Of a stretch of 46,168 nt of DNA, positions 46,119 to 46,168 are shown in pieces. Positions within the stretch are counted from its first letter, which is position 1; every line of letters begins with the position of its first letter. The DNA comes from a virus: IMG/VR virus record IMGVR_UViG_3300042371_000665, positions 1 to 46,168 of that record. One strand, 5' to 3'. The notes beneath the pieces were generated by a model. It was not told the origin of the DNA. It did no database searches and was given only the letters and a program-made list of their open reading frames with translations. A program made the translations under genes and the position numbers.

Positions 46119-46168
46119 ATGGGAGTAGCAACATCAATGGCAATTATAGGGGGAGTAGCAAGTGCGGC
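46119..46168 (+). CDS. Partial virion protein, cut by right edge
   Basis: An ATG at 46119 opens a frame that runs off the right edge. The visible peptide, MGVATSMAIIGGVASA, is Gly/Ala-rich and hydrophobic, like the start of internal virion or cargo proteins that follow the GNAT-like gene in many podoviruses. Length and family cannot be established here. Confidence 0.55.
   Translation, partial: MGVATSMAIIGGVASA

Noticed and set aside
1-46168. Stop-codon recoding as in some crAss-like phages
   Set aside because: TAA, TAG and TGA all end well-recognised genes here, and long structural genes are open under the standard code.
1-46168. Lysogeny module, CRISPR array or full tRNA gene
   Set aside because: No integrase, repressor, regular direct-repeat array or complete cloverleaf was found; only the partial tRNA-like element at 11124-11169.

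Overview
This window is about 46 kb of an AT-rich tailed bacteriophage genome. The particle modules look like those of a short-tailed, crAss-like podovirus (Crassvirales or a close relative) that infects a member of the Bacteroidota, most likely a flavobacterium. Three things support this. First, the order terminase, portal, scaffold, major capsid protein, connector/ring proteins, very large tail-nozzle protein, GNAT-like protein, and the opening motif of the nozzle protein, are crAss-like. Second, promoter-like boxes of the Bacteroidota type (TAnnTTTG) sit in front of most rightward units. Third, Shine-Dalgarno sites are nearly absent. I see no integrase, repressor, DNA polymerase or primase, so the phage is probably virulent and part of the replication module lies outside the left edge. 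Termination is standard: TAA, TAG and TGA all act as stops.

Layout. (1) Positions 1-11100, minus strand: a dense leftward array of more than 40 mostly tiny genes. It starts near 11.1 kb and ends in DNA-metabolism genes: an ERF single-strand annealing protein, a DNA methyltransferase, a ribbon-helix-helix protein and a FEN-type 5'-3' exonuclease. Within it, the methyltransferase and one unknown gene are flanked by two 128-130 bp imperfect palindromes with identical geometry that look like integron attC sites. (2) Positions 11101-12130: the only large non-coding region, lying between divergent transcription units. It holds a tRNA-like minihelix, a terminator-like hairpin, a short palindrome and a G-rich purine tract, and could contain an origin or the early control region. 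(3) Positions 12161-13707, plus: a CopG-like regulator, a helicase-like ATPase and a small gene. (4) Positions 13938-19314, plus: tail-fibre genes, a cassette of small basic proteins, a secreted protein, a HAD-like hydrolase and a winged-helix protein. (5) Positions 19384-21197, minus: a phage GroEL-GroES operon embedded in the rightward late region, with gene order reversed relative to bacteria. (6) Positions 21289-30326, plus: a membrane coiled-coil protein, a GH24 endolysin, large fibre proteins sharing an N-terminal anchor, a CAP-domain lipoprotein, holin-like and spanin-like membrane proteins and a LysM protein. (7) Positions 30333-46168, plus: packaging, head and neck genes, running off the right edge.

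How the parts fit together. The leftward block probably takes over the host early and handles recombination and DNA modification. The rightward blocks build and release particles. Late transcription appears to be divided into short units by intrinsic terminators, most followed at once by a TAnnTTTG box. The phage chaperonin probably helps fold the capsid or fibre proteins. The most unusual observations are the attC-like cassette pair, the reversed groEL-groES operon, the tRNA-like minihelix at the early/late divide, and the set of exported or envelope-directed proteins.
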